Part shown: piece after piece, positions 12,501-26,500 of the stretch
How positions within the stretch are numbered: position 1 is the first letter of the stretch
Layout of the letters: each line of letters starts with the position of its first letter
Assembly: GCA_963556195.1 (NCBI GenBank)
Contig: OY744521.1
Coordinates: forward strand, 127,168,459 to 127,232,458
DNA length: 64,000 nucleotides
Source of the DNA: Sepiola atlantica
Lineage: Eukaryota > Mollusca > Cephalopoda > Sepiida > Sepiolidae
Direction of reading: 5' to 3'
The notes under the pieces: generated by a model
Database searches by the model: none
Told to the model about the DNA's origin: nothing
Seen by the model: only the letters and a program-made list of their open reading frames with translations
Translations under genes and position numbers: made by a program

Positions 12501-15500
12501 TGAATTGGAATAATAGCAAATATATGAAGGAATCATAAAATTGCAATATGACGGTCATCAACTTTAATGACAGAAGAGAGAGGAGATGGCGGTCAAACGC
12601 AGATGCACAAACATGAACTGACCGATAGAAATTCAACTTTAAGGAACAAAAATGATCTGCTGAGCCAAAAGTCAAAATCAAATAAATACTTGGGTGGATA
12701 CAGCCTTTCATTTTATATGTCTGACAAGTATTGGCTCAAAAAACATTTTAGCCTCGGCTAGACTTTTGGGTCGACAGATAGAATCCATTTAGCTCTTAAT
12801 CTTCAATTTCACAGGGGAAAAAAAGAAAGAAAAATAAACCACTTTAAACTCTTATGAATAATAATAGGAAGATCGATTCTGTGATGTACACTTGCACTAT
12901 AAATCTGGAAGAATTGGGTTGATTCTTATGAGATTTCCAACAAAGCCTATAAAAGCCATTTTAGGAAATCTATAGCAGGCTTTATATATGAGGTCACCTA
13001 GGGAAGCGTAAACCCTCATTTGAAAAAATGTGTACCCCGAATTTTAATGAAATTTAAATTACAGCCAAATCATATAACACTGAGATTTTAAATTCCATGA
13101 TGAGGTCTAAATTCGACAAAATTAAAAATGTTCAAATCCAATAACTTTAATCATTTAAACTCTATTTCAATAAAGTTTGACTGCTTTCAAGTAATTTTTA
13201 ATCTGACCACCTCACACAGTCCACGACTGCTTTCTTACTATTTCAAATCCATTCTGGATTTTAATAATAATAAAAATTGATGTTCTGTTTAGTAAAGCAA
13301 AGACAAGGAATTCCATTTTGAGATTATAGTTATAATCCACGTAGAAGGATGTTTTAGCTAATTTACATAAGTGACTAGACGTAGCCGTGACCCATTAAGA
13401 AATAATAGAAAGAATAATAGAGTGTTTGAATCCACATAGAAAGAGGGCGACAGAAATACATAGATAGCTAAGAGAGAGATGGGTTACTTGTTTATGGAAA
13501 CAAACTTTGATTAAATCACATTTAGTATAATATATAAAACAGTTTATTAGTAAGCATTCAAATTTAAAGATGAGGCTCAGAAAAATTTCATTGATGAACA
13601 GTGAGCTCATCCTCCCAATTTTAACCATTTACATTTCGACAAGTCTTTCGGAAGAAAGGATTCTAATCAGAGTGAAGGAGAAGTAACTATTATTCAACAA
13701 ATCATCAATTGAATAGTAGGGCAGTAAAGACTGCCCTACTATTCAATTGGTGAATATATTGGTAGCGGTAACTAAGGGCCATTACTCTCTTCAACAAGTC
13801 ACAAAATTGAAGGACAACTCACTATTTTTGCTGGAATCTGCCTTGTCTGCAAAACCAAACATTGGTTTTGGTAGTTGCTGTTGCTGCTGCAGTGAAGTGG
13901 GTTGAGTACCAAACGGCAATGCTGCTTTCGAAGGCAAAGAACTTGTGGCACTGTTCATGCTGTTAGGAACTGTGAAGATAGAAGCTGAACCAGTGGTGTT
14001 GATGGGAGCAGAACCAAACGAAAAGCCGCCCTGTGCCGTTGATGCAGGAATCACTGGAGAAGATGTCAGGCCTTTGTCCTCATTTGATGATGCTTCGGGT
14101 GGTTTAGGATGAGCAGCGAATGCGCCAAGACCAGTCGCAAGCTGCGTAGATGTTCCAAACAGAGGGGCGGGGCTTTCAGCCGTCTTCTCTTCGCTACCAC
14201 CAAAAGAGAAGTTCAAAGTCGATGGTTGAGAAAAACCAGATTCCTTTGGGGTTTTCTCTTCAACACTTGATTGCGTATTGATCTTAGATCCAAAAGTGAA
14301 AGGTGGTGTGCTGCTTGTGGCCAAAGAGACACCGCTTGATTGAAATTTGAAACCAGAATTATCGGATGATTTTTTCTTCTCATCCACAGCAGCAGCAGCA
14401 GATTGGCCAAAAACAAAGGCTTTTGATGTTTCCGTTGAAGTTGTTCCAAACTTGAATGCTCCAGCTGATTCAGAAGTTGAAGAACTACCAAATTTGAATC
14501 CTTCACTTGATGAAACAGCGGCACTACTGTCGGACGAGCCTCCAAACTTGAAGTTTGAATTCGTAATAACACCAGATCCAAACTTGGGTAATACATCGGC
14601 TGAACCTAAAAATAGAAAATCTTTTGAATTGGGTCCAAAAATAATTTTAAAAAGTGTTCAGGGTTACATAAGGAAAAACACAACCGAAAACCTCCATCTT
14701 AGGTAAAAGCACAATTAAAGCAATGTGCAGCAATATTCTCATTGTCTTTTACTGTTCTATATTGTAAGAATTTAAATTTGAAAATAAAAAATTGAAAATA
14801 AATCGCTATGCATTTGACAAAAGTCGTTAACAAAATGAAACTGATGTACAACTAAATCGAGAAACGTCACCAAGTGTCAAAAAAAAGGTTGCTGTGTTAC
14901 GAGATCTACACAATATAATCAGTTACACATGGATGCAAACATGCATATCCAGATAAAAGAATCATACACTTGTTTTTAAACCCATACCCCCAGGGGGAGT
15001 GTTGTCCTTACCTGAGGAAATGGCAGCCATTGTAGCCATGACGGCGGGCTTGATGCGAGGAGTGTCACAAGCGATGCATTTATAAAACTGTGGCAGATTG
15101 GAGACAAGACATGTGTCACATTTCCAGAGCGGCTTATCAAATGAATCCTTGGCAGAAGCCACGGATTGATTTGCCGTCGACAAAGGTAGAGAGGAGGAGG
15201 AGGAGGATGGTGGTGGTGATGATGATGTAACCGCACCCACTAAACTGACGGTACCTGCCAGCAAAAGGAAAGGCAGTTTGCAGATGAGAATTATTTGGCA
15301 TCAGCATTCATATTAGGATGGGGTGATGGGCAGGGGTAATAGCTATCAATATACAAAGCATGGACCCCAAAACGCAGAAAGAACAAGGGTAAATACACTC
15401 TTAGCAGTAAATACGAAAAGCTTGTTGAACTCCATTGGAAAAATATTACAGCAGTCCCAACTTACAAAAACAAATAAATGCCAACTGAATGATTGGGACA

Positions 15501-18500
15501 CAATTTTCACTCATTTTATAACTTAAGAGGGGAGGTAAAGTCTACAGCAGTGACGCTGAGGTGTAAATAAATTTGCAAAGTTTCATCAACTTTTTACCTC
15601 CTCAAAAAAAGAGAAATTTTGTCCAAGAGAAATTGTAAAGGACATCGTTTCTGACTTACGTAAAAATTCCGACACTAGGAATAACATAAAAAAATTAAAA
15701 AATGCATATAAACTTACCTTTCAAATAAAAGTTCTACATATGACGTTCTATGGCGTACATGACACGCTTTACTTGCAGCCGACTTGTGTTTAGTTTCTGT
15801 TTGTTCGCATTCGTTCTACATATGACGTTCTATGGCATACATGACACGCTTTACTTGCAGCCGACTTGTGTTTAGTTTCTGTTTGTTCGCATTCGTTCTA
15901 CATATGACGTTCTATGGCATACATGACACGCTTTACTTGCAGCCGACTTGTGTTTAGTTTCTGTTTGTTCGCATTCGTTCTACATATGACATTCTATGGC
16001 GTACATGACACGCTTTACTTGCAGCCGACTTGTGTTTAGTTTCTGTTTGTTCGTATTCGTTCTACATATGACATTCTATGGCGTACATGACACGCTTTAC
16101 TTGCAGCCGACTTGTGTTTAGTTTCTGTTTGTTCGCATTCGTTCTCTTCTAGAGTTTTTTTTATTTTGTTTATTCTAAATCAAACTTTTTGGGCTTTGAA
16201 ATTCACAACTAAAAAAATTTCACAATTTTAAGTTAATTTAACATTTGTCTTATTTAAAATTTGTGAAAATGTTTTGAATATTTTACAAAATAATTAAATG
16301 ATAAACTTGGATGTTTTTTTACCCAGTTCAGATGTTGATTTCTTTTAACTGGGGTCCTTACCATAAATTAAACTATTTACATTTTAATCTTAAAGAATAA
16401 AAGATGTGATTTATTAATAATTTCATCATGGAAGCATTTTGTAAGGTTTAAAATTTTTTAACATATTTCATTTCCACAACTTTGGGTTCAGATAAGTTTG
16501 AATTCGTTTAGTAGACAACAGAAGGGAACCAATGCAAATAGAAACTCAAAATGAGTCGGACTCAAGCTGAGAGTGTCATGGTAAAGTTTTTATATAGAAA
16601 GACGTTTATGAGGATATAACAGGTTGATATATGAGAAAAGAAATGTAAGAAAAGAATACAGATAATTATTTTGTTATCCTCCAGCTAATAATAAACAGGT
16701 GGGGGTCCCCTTCAACTGCAAAGGGGGATGTTGGTTGGTCATTTCTTATATATAATGTAGCTGATCTTACCTGCAGACCCGGGAGGAGGAGGGGCAGCAT
16801 TGGGATTTGGTGTCTGACAAGCCTCACATTTGTAAGAGGAAGGTTGATTCTGGATCATACACACATCACATTCCCAACATCCAGCTGGTTTCATGAATTT
16901 GGCCATCAACGGATCAGCTGGAAAGTAGAAAGAAAAATTTCAGTGCAAGAGAGGGTGGAAAGAAGGAGAGAGAGAGAGAGAGAGAGAGATGTGCAGAGGG
17001 AGGCGGATGGAGGGGAAGGAGAGAGGCTGATGGAGGGGAAGGAGAGAGGCGGATGGAGGGGAAGGAGAGAGGCGGATGGAGGCAAATGCAAATAACTAAA
17101 GGTTTCTTAACTCTTGAATTCTTAGGAGAAAAAATTTCCGAGAGATTATTTTTCCATTCCAATCTTTTTGGGACTTAAATAAGTAGAAATAATGGGTGCT
17201 TATTGACCATAACAGCAAGATGACAAAAAAAGTAGTTGATAATCCTCGATATTTAAGTTGAAAAAGGTAAAGATAATCCACTGACCCTTTTGGCTGACTG
17301 CAGTTGCCGCATCCGAGCGAGTGGCAGCAGTTTGTCCTGGTCTTGGAGTTTCGCAGGCACAACATTTCTTCATTTCAACCTCATTTTCTACCAAACAAGT
17401 ACTACATTCCCAAGCGCCAGTTGGTTTTATGAACTTTGCCATCAGCTCATCTGGTTTTGACATTGAACTGGTCGTCAGAGCTAAGAAAAGGAATCAGACA
17501 AAATTCAGTTTGAGGACGACCCTTCATATCAATATTTTCTCAAGCAAATTAGAAATTTTGATTGGTGCAAATCAATTTTTGTGCCCCAACAAATCCTCAT
17601 TCAGGGGAAGCAACCACTCCCCACTGAATGCAGTTCCGATTGAAAAAGCATCAGCAAATTAAAAAAATAAAAAAGCAGTTCCAGATTTTAGACATGGCTT
17701 TTGAATGGTGCACTTTCATTGCTTATGGAAAAACACATTTTAAGGATAAAAATAAAAACATTTTGCTTAAATAAAACCAATTTGAGCAAAATATATGTAC
17801 ATTTAAAGGAAAGAAAGAAAAAAAAACACTAAAAATTTGCAAACATTTTTTTTTAATATTAACTTCTGGCCTTATCAGCAAAAATCTGATGAAAAAACTG
17901 ATTTTTTTGTGGAGATAATTCAAATAAAATATTAGAAATTTATGCTTGAATTAAAAATTAAAACAAAATAATCAGGTTTTTTTTTTGCATTAATATAAAA
18001 AAATATATTCATTATATATTTTGTATAAATAATGCTTTTTTCTTTTCATACAATTAGGCCCCCTTCCAATCCATGAGATTTTTTTTTATTTTACTTATTT
18101 CTGAAGAAATACATTTTTCTAGAAATTGAATATGAAAATCTATGATTTAGAGAATTAAAATAATTGGAAAATTTATTGATTTTTTTAAATATTTGTATCG
18201 TTTGCAGAAAAAAAAACATTTAATAAAAAAAATGAAAACTTAGAAAATTCTTTCAGCTTTTTTCTTGAAAATGACAATAGATTTTCTTGAATGAACAGAA
18301 AATTATTTTGGTTGAATCATGGAAAGGAAATTCAACATCACATTAAATCCAGAATTTGACGGCTCTGGATCCATGATGGAGTGGGCAGAGATGGAAGTGG
18401 GATGTGATCTTTGTGTCATTACCTTAGACTGACCAGGAAAGCATTTACATTTTATTTTTAATACTAATAGCTAGAAAACAGTAGAGGATAAGGGTTAATG

Positions 18501-21500
18501 AGATTGTCAGTTGGATGAGAGGATTGAAAACGATGAATGGAATTAAATTACTTCAGAGGACAGCTTGACAAGTATTTATTGATAGTTCTTCAACAAATGG
18601 TTGAACAATTGACCGAGGAGGAAAAATCTGCATAAAAGGATGCATTGTACATAGTTTTTAGTACTGACCGCTTCATAGCATACAAGTAGTTTGAAACGTA
18701 TAAGTTGTGCACAGGGCTAAACTATTAAAAAAATCTATTAAGCAGGATGGACACACTGCCCCTTAGATGATTATGGAGGTAGAGTTGGTAACGGAAGAAC
18801 CCACCCAGAATAACAATTTCTCCAGCGAGGATCACTTTTTTTTCTTTTTTTATGGAAATTGCTTCAGACAAGGCATGAAGCCACTTGATGTAAGGAGTTA
18901 ACAAGAACGAAAGATGATTATTGCAAAGACATGAGATGCCTATTGTCTTAGTCTTGAAAAGACCCATGCTTTAAGTAGGAAGGAAACAGTAAACAAGATG
19001 AGAGTTCCACATGTTTTGAGTTCTTAGAATGGGAAGCTGTATTATATCGAGGTATCAAAACAGCGAATTTGTGAAGACCACCAGACCAATGAGGTGGAAG
19101 AAAAGAAAGCAGGAAATAGATCAGACAATTCTGAAGAACACATTATATTTATAGAAAAGACTGAGACTAGCAACATGAAGTCTGTGAAGAAAGGGTGGGC
19201 TAATTATTATTTAGTAGTAATTTTTGTCTTCACATGTCCGCTCCCAGTCGTATGTTTGCCAGGCCTGTATTATGTATCGCATTGGTGATAGGCTATTAAA
19301 TTTCAACATGCTGCATGAACACGATTAAGACCATCAACAGTATCTGTTTCATGCACTCGGGGGATGTCAAATTTGAGGAGATAATACCTATGTGCGCTGT
19401 GTTTTGTGTCGATAGACTGATTTCATCCCAAAATTTAATAAGCAGTAGAAAATGAGGGTTATAGCTTGGCATGGGCCAGTAGGCTCTGTGCTCCAGGAAA
19501 GGTTAATTGATGTAATATGACAATGAATTTGGCCTACCAAAAAGGCTGATACCACTGATGGTTAAATTGCACGTGCCTATCATAATGGATTATAGAGATT
19601 AAAGGGACAGTTAGAATCCTAAAAGATCTCTCGGTTGGAGTCTGAAATAGCAGGTGAATGTCTGGTATCAAGTAGGATGCCTCATCCAAAGAATTAATGA
19701 TTTGAACATTATTTTCTTAGTCTTTAGGTAGAGAATTTAAGATGTCATTGAAAATAGATTTTCCATAAAAGATCAATTTATTTATTGAAGGTATGGAAGG
19801 CACCTAACTGAGCTCCAATCTCTCGTTCCTCCCTGTCAAATATTCACAGCAAACCACAACTGCAAAGAACTTTCCTTTCTTCCTGTGGACCTAAAACCGA
19901 ACAGTTTCTTTCTAAGAAATTCCTATTTGTGGAACACATTATCATCAGACTGCTTCCCTGCAAACTACAACAGGGTCATCTTCAAGTCCAATGTCAACAG
20001 ATACTTGCCCAGACATTGAATTCATCGTTTTCAATCCTCTCAGTATTATTCATCATGCAATTGACACTCTTAAACCCTTATCCTCGAATGGCTTTTGATC
20101 TTGATAAATGATCACTCGGTATATAAAAAATTAAAAAATGCTTGTACAGATATTAACAGTGAAATTACATTTTTGGATACAATTATTTCAATCTTTAGCT
20201 TTTGATTCAAAGAAAAAAGTCTATTTTTATGACTTTTTTTCAGTAACGGTCGATTAAAGAGAGTAAAATTTTAGTTTACATCTGATAAAGATATATAAGC
20301 CTTATCACGTTGAATTTCAATTTTCAACGCGTTGGATTACAAAGGTAAAAATAGATGAATTTCCTAAAAGCAAGAAGATAGACTCAGCAATGACAGAAAA
20401 ATGTTCAAACAAATAGAAAAAAATAAGTGAAAAAATGATGAATTTAAAAAAGATTTTGCATCAGATGTGAAAATAAAAAAAGTCTAGATGTCGTTGACTT
20501 ACGTTTGGGTGGCGGCTTCATGATTGGAGTGGGTTTAGGAGTCTCACATGCCTCACACTTTGTAGCGTCTGGGGTATTTTGGATCATGCAAACGTCACAT
20601 TCCCAAGAACCAGCGGGTTTGATAAATTTGGACATAAGAGGATCCAGTTCAGTTTGTGGTGTGCTCGTTGAAGATGCGATGGGGGAAGCAGTTTCTGAAA
20701 AGATTTTAAAAAAAAAAAAAAAAAAAACTTAGACAAAGGAACTAAAAAGTTCATAATTCAACTGCAGAAAAACAATAACTTTTACAAATTTATTTAATCG
20801 TTATTTTTTTAATTATAATAAATTAATTATTTATTAAACAAATAAAAGTCTTTATTAAAAAGAAAAAAATTTAATTCAGATTTTTCAATCATATAAGTTA
20901 TCAGCTTGCATTTGAGACGGTTGTGTGGCAATGTAATTGTCCAAACCCGACATTTATCACATACACAGATCAAATTGTGAGTAAAGGTATGCATAGAAGA
21001 GTCAATAGGATTAGAAAATCCAAGGGATTAACAGTATAAAATCCTAACTCATAAACAGACTTGGAAATAAGGGGAGGGGAGGGGGAGGGGTCATAAAAAG
21101 TTGGATATTCTTTTTGCTCCTCACCTTGGGTTCTGGGTCCTGGCAGTGACATCTATGGATTACAACCCCCACCTCCCAGGAAGATACACATTTAATATTT
21201 TGCTCACAGCCAGTGGACATTAGGCCAAATGGTTAACTGTTGACTAGATTATTAGACACAAAATAAACCAAAATTGAGTGATTTGGGTTTTCTGAATGTA
21301 ATTCAGCAATGGAATTTGGACAAAGAGGCGGGACAGGTGACAAATCACTGAAGGGGTACAGGAGAGGTTGAACAGAAATTACTTTTATAAAGTTGGAAGA
21401 GTTCAGCTGAGAACTAGGGCTTCAATTAGGAGTTTATTGCAAGAGAACAACAACTGAGTTTACTATCAACATACATGTTTAAATTTTAAGGGGGAGAATT

Positions 21501-23506
21501 TTGAATGACAATTCTTGCCTTCATCTGCCCACTTAGCGAGTGACCAATTTCTAATTTCTAACGATTATTAATGCCTTATCATCAGCAGCAGCAGCAGCAG
21601 CCATAAGAGATAAGCAAAGGCGGATTTTTAGGCATTCTTTAAGTCGATTTTATAAAAGGAACTCGACTTGAAATATAGACAAGTTTTTTTTAGACTTTAC
21701 AACATCTTAATTATTGCTAATAAACTGTTTTTTTGTCAGCTAATTGAATCTTCCGTTTCCAGCTCACTCTAATAGCAGTCTACATTTGAGAAGGAAAAAA
21801 AAAAAAGGTGCTTTCTGAACACTACAGCTGTTCGCAGAATACACAACGCCCATACGAGTCCTATCAGACAGTCGCCGTCACCAGCCCAACCCCGTCATAT
21901 CTGAGTCCTGTCCCATCAACCAATGGTTGTCAGATCTATTTATTTACGAATAGGTTGGATGATGTATAAGTAGTAGTGAAAGATTACAATTATTGAGAGT
22001 AATAACAAAATGATAACAGGGTCGGCCGAATAGAGATATCAAAAACATTTTGAGTGTTTAATGGCCATCATCTGTTGGTAACTTTGAAAGATTCAGGCAC
22101 ACGTTGGAAGTTTCCCACCATGATTTGCACTTATTCATCTATGGGTGTTTGGAGAGTTTCCGTCCAAATTCAATCAATCTATCTACCTGGTCGCCGATAA
22201 GATAAGGTTGAGAAACTGCTGAACTTTTACAATATTATATACTACGTGATGGCCTCAGTGTTCTGTAAGTGTAAAAGATGTTGAAAGACTTGGTTTAAAT
22301 GCACAACAGCATCGACACAAGAAATTAAATTCCTCTACAATTTTGAAATGCATGAACAAATATTAAACTCATGCAAATTTTAAGTTCTTCAAATATATCT
22401 GTAAAATGTCTAACTAAATAAATAAATGAAGCATTTATATTCTATGAAATAAAGTCTCAAGAACGGTTCATAATGAGACACCCTTAGATTCATAACAAAG
22501 CTCAAGAAAGTGGAACAGTGATGCTATTCATCCATTGCTCTAGTAAAGTATTGTCAAATAGATGACGATACTTTATCAGAGCAATGGACTAATAGCTTCA
22601 CTGTCCAACTTTAAAAAGGCAAAGAAGATGCATTGCAGTTCAGAAGTTATAGAGAACAGACTCCTTGAGCATGGATTGAAAATCTATGAAAAAGTACTCG
22701 TGAATAAGATCCTCTACCTGATCGAAATAGACTGACAACAGCACGGCTTTCGAGCACTGAAACCAATGACAGATGCTGTTTTTCTACTATCGCAACTCCG
22801 CAAGAAATTTCTCCAACATAAAAAGCAGCTTTTTCACGTTTACATTGATCTGGAAAAGGCCTTTCAAAAAGTGCCAAGAAAGGCTATTCTCTGTGCATTC
22901 AGACGCAAACTTGTTCCTGAGCAATTAGTGAATGCAGTTTCCAGACTCTACCACAAATCGACCACAGTCATGACCTTTGCTGGTGTGCTCTCTGAATCCC
23001 TAGAAATAACAGTAGGAGTGGACCAGGAATCAGTACTTAGCCACGGCAGTCATAAAAAAAGGCCAGTTCGCTGAGTCAAGTTTTTCTGGTGACGTCATTC
23101 ATAGTGGTTAGTAAGAACACCTATCAATGAGGATTGGAAGTGCTCAAGGCACATGCGTGAGAGTCCATCATTTTTAGAATGTCATCAGAGTAAGCAGACC
23201 ACCCCTAAGGAATATTCATTCACTTGGAAATCATTGTTAACTTGTTCCTTTTTTCAAACGTATTCCTTTTTTATAGATGTCAAGCGCAAAAGAAAATAAG
23301 AAATCACCACATGGCCACCAACAATTAAGGCATTGCATTAAAGTGTGATTTTCAAGTCTTTAAAAAATAAATTAGAATTTTATTTCGGGATAAAAAATAC
23401 AATTTAAAACTAGTTAATAAATTCAATCCAAAATGTGTGCAAAAATCAAAAAGAAATTAGCGAGATATTCAAATAATAATATAATATTAATAAACTGTTC
23501 GTTTTG

Positions 23507-23548
<42 letters not shown>

Positions 23549-26500
23549 CATATTCAAAGAAACTTCGTTTTCACAAATTTTGATTGATTTGATTGTTTTA
23601 ATCTATTACAAATTTTTACTATATTATAAATAAACTGTTCAAAGAGAAGGTATACAAAGATGACCAGAAAACGCATTCAGTAACAGAAACTAGGTACTCG
23701 TGATTTCTGGAAAATCTTTAATAGTGTGGTGAATAATGGGCAATCAACAATTCCCCCGCTATCCAACTACAATGATGTTGTTTGTACAGCAATTGATAAG
23801 GCTGAACTACTTGCCCAGCGTTTAGCCTTAAACTCCACTTTGGACTCAGCAAACCACTCCCTCCCAAATTTCCAATTGCGGACTGAAGCCACACTTAATG
23901 ACCTGACAATCACCCCATTTCATGCTCTTGACTTCATAAAAAAAACCTTGACACCGCCAAAGCATGTGGGCTTGATCTTATACCAGCAATAGTAATAAAG
24001 AAATGCTCTGTTGAACTTGCCCCTATTCTCTCCAAACTCTACAACAAATGACTTGCCGAATCTTGCTTCCCTGATAGCTGGAAATTGTCTGTGGTACCAG
24101 TTTTCAAGAATTCTGGAGATAGAACTGACCCTCAGAATTATCGCCCCATCAGTCTACTAAAATCTTTGAATCCTTAATCAATCTAGCCATAGTCCAGCAC
24201 CTCGTTAATGCTAAACTTCTTTCGGACCATCAATATGGATTTAGGCAAGAATGGTCTATTGCGGATATCCTAACGGTCATCTCTGAATGCATATACCATA
24301 CACTGGACAAGACAGGTGAAGCTCGGGCAGTAGCGCCGATATATCCAAAGCTTTTGACAAGGTCTGGCATAAAGGTCTTCTCATTATGGTATTACTGAAT
24401 GAATATTTAATATTAGATCCTTCCAATCCAACAGAAAGATCCAGGTTGTCCTCGATGGCTGTTCATCTAAACAACATGACATAAATGCAGGTGTACCCCA
24501 GGGATCGATCCTTAGACCATTATTGTTCCTGATTTTCATAAATGCCCTCCCTGATGACATAGTCTGAAATGGGTATATTTGCTGACGACATCACGCTCTA
24601 CTCTCGTCATGTGGATAAAACGGACACACACACATCCCAGGCAATGGCTGAATCCTTAGACAGTGACTTTCAGTCTGTAGTGGAATGGGGTCATAAATGG
24701 TTGGTAACATTTAATGCTACTAAGACAAAGCTACTTTCCTTCAACAACTACAAGAAACCTCTTCAACAACCGATTGCCATAGCAAATAACACCCTACTTG
24801 AGAGTCCAACGTTCAAACACCTCGACCTAACATTCACAGGTAACATGAATTGGAACAAATACATAGACATTGCCAAGGCTGCTCAAAAGAAGGTGGGCTC
24901 CCTCTACTGTACTAGAAAACTTCTCACACCTGAAAGTATCCTATATCTCTACAAAGCCACCATCCGCTCAGGCATGGAGTATTGTTGTCACATCTGGGCT
25001 GGGGCATCATCCACTAGTCTCTCCTTCTTAGACAAGGTCCAAAAAAGAGTATCTAATAGGTCTCTCACTATCCACTAAGCTCCAGCCCCATCACCCTAAT
25101 ATTGCATCCTTGTGCTTGTTTTACAAGTACTTCAACGGAATGTGCTTCGATGAACTTGCTGCTCTGATCCCCCCTTGACGTAAATACACTCGACCAACCC
25201 GACAATCAGCTAAATCCCATCCATTCACCATGCAGAGCCTTCTATTCTAATAGCTTCTTTCCTTGAGCTAACAGCCTTTGGAACTCCCTCCCTGCTCCGT
25301 TTCCCCGCCTGTACTGACATGCAGAAATTTAAAACCAATGTGAACAACCAGGTCGTTGCACAGCTCCCAATTTAGGATAAGTCCCTCAACTTTCAACCTA
25401 ATTCTCAGTAGCCCCTTACGTCTACAATGGCAACTTGTCTTGTTTGGGGGTGAACTAAGTTTTAAAAAAAAAAACCATAAAATAAATTTGCAAACAAAAC
25501 AAAAAAACACATATTTTAATAATGTTCTATTAATTATTTTTTATTATTGATTTTGTGTTACGTTACTGAATTTGTAATCTTTCATGTTTGATTTAATTTT
25601 CATGTTTGATTTAATTTTCATGTTTTATTTACTTTTAAGTTAAAAAAATCAAAGATTGTTTCCTCCGTTGACGCTATTGTAAGTCTTTACAAATGAAAAC
25701 AAAATTTGAACTATTTAGTAATTTGAAAAGTTGTTTTTTTTGTTTTGTTTTGTTTTTTTCCAAAGTTTTAGGCGCTTATTCGTAATACTCCATCACCTAC
25801 TTTTCTTACGTTTTTACTAAGCAAATTTTTTTTTCTTTTGTCGGTGTATCATGTCGCGATAGAATTCCATGTTTAGGGGGAAATTTTTTCCTTCTTTTTT
25901 CTGTGTACAATTACATATAATGTCACTAGAGAATTCCGGGTTTAGTAAAATAGAAATACAAAAGTAGTTTAATTGCTAGAAATTGAAATTGCTACTCATT
26001 CAGCATTCTGATTTAATGAGAGAATCAAGAAAGAGTATTTATTCTTTTCAGAAACGAGAGCAACTCTTATCAAATTATTCAGCTAAAACTAATGATAATG
26101 AAATGTTTATATAAAGAATAAAACTGCCTAAGAATAGGGATTCGTCTTCTTGTGTTTATAAACCAAGAGATATTTCCATGTAGCATAACTGATAGTCTTT
26201 TCATTCGATGTAGACCAAGTTGTCATAACAATCAACTCAAACATTAAAAATAATACGGAAAGAATGAACTTATTTAAAGAATGAATATTAAATCAAACAA
26301 ATTATTTTTCAAAGAAAGATTTTCACGTTTTAAAAATTCAGAAATTTATGACAACACCATTTTATTAAGAATTAATTTAATGTTTGCTGTCTAGCCTATG
26401 CAAATTGCATGAAATAATAAATTTTCACTAAGATTTCTAATAAAGTAATATATTCTGTGATCGTTAATTAATAAATACTGAAAATTTTATTAAAATTGAT

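Noticed and set aside
14213..14596. A 127-codon minus-strand open frame with many Leu and Gln.
   Set aside because: It is a shadow of the FG exon in another frame; the true frame gives FxFG repeats and matches neighbouring exon phases.
15731..16145. Regular repeats that might suggest a CRISPR array.
   Set aside because: The copies are contiguous 82-bp units without unique spacers, in a eukaryotic intron.
16844..17162. Several open frames on both strands, Arg/Glu- or Ser/Pro-rich.
   Set aside because: Produced by the GA microsatellite and 23-bp minisatellite in an intron.
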